From NCBI GenBank assembly GCA_964498925.1, contig CAZCKD010000159.1, positions 1-8,168 of the forward strand: 8,168 bases of DNA, read 5' to 3'. The position numbers and the translations under genes are program-made. Source of the stretch: Granulosicoccus sp964498925. Lineage in GTDB: Bacteria > Pseudomonadota > Gammaproteobacteria > Granulosicoccales > Granulosicoccaceae. Numbering within the stretch: position 1 is the stretch's first letter; every line of letters begins with the position of its first letter. Positions 5,652 through 8,168 of this stretch are shown piece after piece. The notes under the pieces were generated by a model that saw nothing but the letters and a program-made list of their open reading frames with translations, was not told where the DNA came from and did not search any database.

Positions 5652-8168
5652 ATGACTGCAAAACCTTTCGAGATGTACGAACAATGGTTGATTCGCGACG
5701 GTGTCGCGCGCTTCGTTCACCGCCTATCATGGGCGCTGGCGGCAGGTGCGTTATCTAGCTCTCTGGCCCTTGCTGACTCGTACAGCAATCTCACTGATTC
5801 GGACAAGAATTATGTAAAACAATACTGCATGCCGTTGCACTATCAACAAAGTGCCGGCGAATACCGAAATTGCGTCGAAATACAATCTCAAAGCTTAACG
5901 AGCTCAAGCAGTGCACCGCTGACGATGCTCAGCTTCGACGAACAGTTCGCCATACAACGTACATGCGAAGTCAAAGGCCCTATCAACGGTGTTGCCTACC
6001 GGGCCTGCGCTAATGAACAAGTTGTTGCATTACAAGGCGCTGTTACCCCGGACATGTCCCTGATTAGCTCAGACGAAAATTACGTGCTGCAACAGGCTTG
6101 TAGGAATGAAAGTACTCAAGGGGTTTTACGCTATCGCCAATGTGTAAACCAACAGGTTGCCGCCGTGAATGCCTTGCCGGTGCCAGACTTAACAGCACTC
6201 TCTCTGAACGATCGCACCGCCCTGCAGGATCGATGTACTGCGCTGACAACCGGGCCGGCCAACTTCCGCTCTTGCCTGCTGCGCAACGGGGAAATAAAAA
6301 TCGATGATGCATCCCTAGCCGCATTGACTGATGACTCCGACCAACGCGCCGTTAGTGACAATTTGGCGACGATCATTGCAGCAACAGCATCCGTTGAAAA
6401 AACACCGGCACTGGATGATATCGATCTCGGTCAGAAACCATTAGTAACTGGCGACCTGGCTCAGAACATCGCCGTTCGAACACAGGCTATTTCTCCAACG
6501 CCTGCGATCACCAAGACCGAACTTGTCGCTAAAGCACCTGCCCTCAAAATCGAGAGCGCGCCGGTTTTGCCTGAAGTAGCCTCAGCCGAGACGGCAACGG
6601 ATACCCTGCCAGCTCAGGCAGCTCAGGCAGCTCAGGCAGCTCAGGCAGCAACGATACAGATCGAAGAAAACAAGTCCATCATCGCCGCAGCCGAAGTACT
6701 GACACAATCTGTCGAACCCGCAAGATCCAAAGACGACACTAACCAGAGCATGGCCATTAAGGTTGGCGATTCACCGGATACCAATGCCGTAAAAGAAAAT
6801 CTGGCTGCGATAGCCGAAGTCAGCAGGGACGTTAGAGGCAATGAAACCAACGCTCAGGCCACTGACATTGGAATTCCGGTGCTTGGCGCAGCCAATGATG
6901 CAGACGTTGTAGATGATTCAGAAAATTCTGACGTCGAAAACGATGAAGCTGGCGACAAAGCCCCCTTAGACGTTGTAAAAGACACGGCGAAGGAATTGTG
7001 GAGTCAACTCCAGGCAACGCTTTCGGATTTGACCGGCGTGCACAAGATGATCGTGATGGCCGCACTAGCCTTACCGCTCGTGCTCATCGTCTTCTGGTTG
7101 CTCGTTCGCGGCAGTTCCCGAAAAGAAGAGGAGATAAAAGAATCCGTAGCCTCATCTCAGCTGGCCGACATGGTGCGAGCTGATCGTGGTCGGGATTCCT
7201 TTGACAATACGGGTGAAGGCTCTGGCGAAGGCTCTGGCGAAGGCTCTGGCGAAGGCCCAGGCGAGCAGACAGCCGCCCACCATCAGAAATTTACCGATCA
7301 GATGGATGAATTATTCGCAGACGATGATAACGACATCGCCATTGCGAAAAATGCAGATAGATTCGACACCACGGGTGATCAAACAGACCACACATTTGAT
7401 TCAACCGGTGATCATGACGATTCATTAGATGCGTCGTCGGACTTTTCTATGGATGCCTCGTCAGAGCTCCCAGTGGATCTCGATTCGGACGAGCTCTCTG
7501 ATGATCGACAAGAGCCCCCTACCACTCGAAAAGATGTCGCTTCGGTTCATGACTTCTCTGCTGCTACGAAGAAGGCATCGTCGACTTGGCTGGATAATTA
7601 TGGCTCTGAAGATCAATTAACGCTGTCCATCGAATTTCTAATTTATTGGATGGCGTATACCGATGAGCGATATGAGAAAGATTTAAAACAGCAGATCTTT
7701 GCCCTTGTTGACCCTGATGATCATGATCTTGTGAAAAAGCGCGCGCTGAGTCAGGACACCCGGGCTTTTGCAGATACCGTTTCAGGTTTACAGAACACGA
7801 CTTCAGCGGAGCAACGGGAGCAGATTCTAAAATTACTGATGACCTTGCTCGTCAATGAAGAAGCTGTAACACCGGTTCAAAACACGATGCTGCGTTTTCT
7901 GGCTAATGCGTTTGGATTCAGTCACGAAACCCTAGACAACTTGTTTCAAGACGCATTTGGCCACGAGCTGCCTCCGATGCCACGACCCGATAAGCCTAGC
8001 TGGTGGGACAACCAGCCGTCTGATATTTACAAGCGTTGGGATGCTCGCTCGGTGGCGCAACAATCCCCTGCCATCCAATCCAGAGTCAAACTCGGTCTTC
8101 CTCTAACAGGTCCGCTCGACCCGGATGACTTATCGGAGCGATATCAAAGGGCGATAAAGCGTTGCCAC
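5652..8168 (+). CDS. Large membrane protein: periplasmic Cys-pair repeats, one span, cytoplasmic TerB-like and J-domain (3' partial)
   Basis: I do not recognise this as a named family. The frame is open for 839 codons to the window edge. In order: a basic N-terminus and hydrophobic stretch ending in LALA-DS, a plausible signal peptidase I site after Ala41; four tandem repeats (about 47-211), each with one cysteine pair (C59/C74, C105/C119, C150/C164, C195/C208); an Ala/Asp/Glu-rich low-complexity stalk to about 460 with an AQA repeat; one span at 466-485 followed by RGSSRK, giving a cytoplasmic C-terminus; a GEGS linker at 521-538; an acidic region to about 625; a helical TerB-like domain at about 653-766; a Trp-rich linker (SWWDN, 783-787); and a J-domain start from about 814. 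The architecture suggests a membrane DnaK co-chaperone like DjlA with a disulfide-rich periplasmic sensor added. ATG 5652 is the only upstream start (the frame closes at 5607), but no clear ribosome site precedes it; Met8 is an alternative. Confidence 0.8.
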   Translation, partial: MTAKPFEMYEQWLIRDGVARFVHRLSWALAAGALSSSLALADSYSNLTDSDKNYVKQYCMPLHYQQSAGEYRNCVEIQSQSLTSSSSAPLTMLSFDEQFAIQRTCEVKGPINGVAYRACANEQVVALQGAVTPDMSLISSDENYVLQQACRNESTQGVLRYRQCVNQQVAAVNALPVPDLTALSLNDRTALQDRCTALTTGPANFRSCLLRNGEIKIDDASLAALTDDSDQRAVSDNLATIIAATASVEKTPALDDIDLGQKPLVTGDLAQNIAVRTQAISPTPAITKTELVAKAPALKIESAPVLPEVASAETATDTLPAQAAQAAQAAQAATIQIEENKSIIAAAEVLTQSVEPARSKDDTNQSMAIKVGDSPDTNAVKENLAAIAEVSRDVRGNETNAQATDIGIPVLGAANDADVVDDSENSDVENDEAGDKAPLDVVKDTAKELWSQLQATLSDLTGVHKMIVMAALALPLVLIVFWLLVRGSSRKEEEIKESVASSQLADMVRADRGRDSFDNTGEGSGEGSGEGSGEGPGEQTAAHHQKFTDQMDELFADDDNDIAIAKNADRFDTTGDQTDHTFDSTGDHDDSLDASSDFSMDASSELPVDLDSDELSDDRQEPPTTRKDVASVHDFSAATKKASSTWLDNYGSEDQLTLSIEFLIYWMAYTDERYEKDLKQQIFALVDPDDHDLVKKRALSQDTRAFADTVSGLQNTTSAEQREQILKLLMTLLVNEEAVTPVQNTMLRFLANAFGFSHETLDNLFQDAFGHELPPMPRPDKPSWWDNQPSDIYKRWDARSVAQQSPAIQSRVKLGLPLTGPLDPDDLSERYQRAIKRCH
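5790..6284 (+). other. Four tandem ~45-residue Cys-pair repeats (protein domain)
   Basis: Residues 47-211 of the large protein contain four diverged copies of one unit, roughly [LI]-[ST]-x-x-[DE]-x(7)-C-x(12-14)-C with YR or FR two residues before the second Cys. The second halves read EYRNC, AYRAC, RYRQC and NFRSC. First cysteines are at 59, 105, 150 and 195, a period of 46, 45 and 45 residues. The segment follows a signal sequence and precedes the membrane span, so it should be periplasmic, where each pair could form an intra-unit disulfide. Confidence 0.8.
6611..6646 (+). repeat. Four tandem 9-bp units coding for an AQA-rich stalk
   Basis: The unit AGCTCAGGC occurs four times without a mismatch and continues into a partial fifth copy. 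In frame it encodes repeated Ala-Gln-Ala at about residues 321-332 of the large membrane protein. The unit length is a multiple of three, so slippage would change stalk length without breaking the frame. Confidence 0.9.
7047..7106 (+). other. Single transmembrane span of the large protein
   Basis: Residues 466-485 are an uninterrupted hydrophobic stretch (MIVMAALALPLVLIVFWLLV) preceded by HK and followed by RGSSRK. The larger positive charge on the C-terminal side, together with the upstream signal sequence, places the N-terminal part in the periplasm and the TerB-like and J parts in the cytoplasm. Confidence 0.85.
7212..7265 (+). repeat. Tandem 12-bp units coding for a GEGS linker
   Basis: Four 12-bp units of the type GGCGAAGGCTCT encode GEGS three times and then GEGP, with a trailing half-unit for GE (residues 521-538). 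The two middle units are identical; the first differs by one silent base and the fourth at its last codon. The product is a flexible, acidic linker about 35 residues after the membrane span. As with the AQA repeat, copy-number changes would stay in frame. Confidence 0.9.
7608..7949 (+). other. TerB-like helical domain (protein domain)
   Basis: Residues about 653-766 form two similar helical halves typical of TerB domains. The first is DQLTLSIEFLIYWMAYTDE with following helices. The second is REQILKLLMTLLVNEEAVTP, then NTMLRFLANAFGFSHETLDN. The pattern of a hydrophobic helix, an acidic turn, a second helix ending in a Gly-Phe-Ser turn and a third helix matches the TerB half of DjlA as I recall it. 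The usual ADG turns are replaced by YTDE and VNEE, so this is a divergent member; a profile search is needed for certainty. Confidence 0.6.
8091..8168 (+). other. Beginning of a J-domain, cut by the window edge
   Basis: Residues 814-839 run LGLPLTGPLDPDDLSERYQR then AIKRCH. They align with helix I/II of the DjlA J-domain (LGVKPTDDATTIKRAYRKLM then SEHH) with two extra residues in the turn. The final His839 coincides with the His of the catalytic HPD motif. If correct, the next two codons beyond the window should encode Pro-Asp. Position after a TerB-like domain, as in DjlA, supports the call. Confidence 0.6.

Noticed and set aside
6998..7620. Plus-strand frames in another phase, one with a KALAKALAKA-type repeat.
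   Set aside because: They are out-of-phase readings of the GEGS minisatellite and acidic linker of the large membrane protein, whose frame is continuous through the region.
5652..8168. The large protein as FimV, which also has a signal region, a single span and acidic repeats.
   Set aside because: No LysM domain or C-terminal TPR-like segment is visible; instead there are Cys-pair repeats and TerB/J-like domains.

Overview
The window looks like chromosomal DNA of a gammaproteobacterium, probably a free-living, perhaps marine, heterotroph. UbiK, a proteobacterial ubiquinone accessory protein, sits beside a glnK-amtB pair as it does in pseudomonads. The GlnK, AmtB, YaaA and DctB-like products all read as gammaproteobacterial. 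No tRNA, rRNA, CRISPR array, insertion sequence or phage gene is visible. The genus cannot be fixed from the sequence alone.

Layout. Positions 1-1433 (minus) hold the N-terminal 477 codons of a DctB-like C4-dicarboxylate sensor kinase, cut off by the left edge just after its N-box. Upstream of it on the same strand is ubiK (1480-1734). A 351-bp divergent intergenic region (1735-2085) carries a convincing nitrogen-control promoter: NtrC-type dyads 32 bp apart and a sigma-54-like -24/-12 element. This promoter drives glnK (2086-2424) and amtB (2467-3714), the PII signal protein and its ammonium channel. Hairpins fill the 228-bp convergent gap that follows. Then come, on the minus strand, yaaA (3943-4737) and upstream of it a site-2-protease-like M50 membrane metalloprotease (4769-5425), probably one transcription unit. 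Divergent from the protease, a very long reading frame starts at 5652 and runs off the right edge.

The ordinary part of the window is a nitrogen and carbon sensing neighbourhood: GlnK, uridylylated at Tyr51 or not according to nitrogen status, gates AmtB, and NtrC with sigma-54 switches both on under nitrogen limitation. The DctB-like protein would sense dicarboxylates and phosphorylate a DctD-type partner that should lie beyond the left edge.

The unusual part is the last gene. Its 839 visible residues give a secretory signal, four tandem ~45-residue repeats each with one cysteine pair, a long low-complexity periplasmic stalk, one membrane span, an acidic disordered cytoplasmic linker, a TerB-like helical domain, and the beginning of a J-domain that ends on the His expected to start the HPD motif. 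I know of no named family with this arrangement. It resembles a DjlA-type membrane co-chaperone with a large disulfide-rich periplasmic sensor added, and is the best candidate for something undescribed here.
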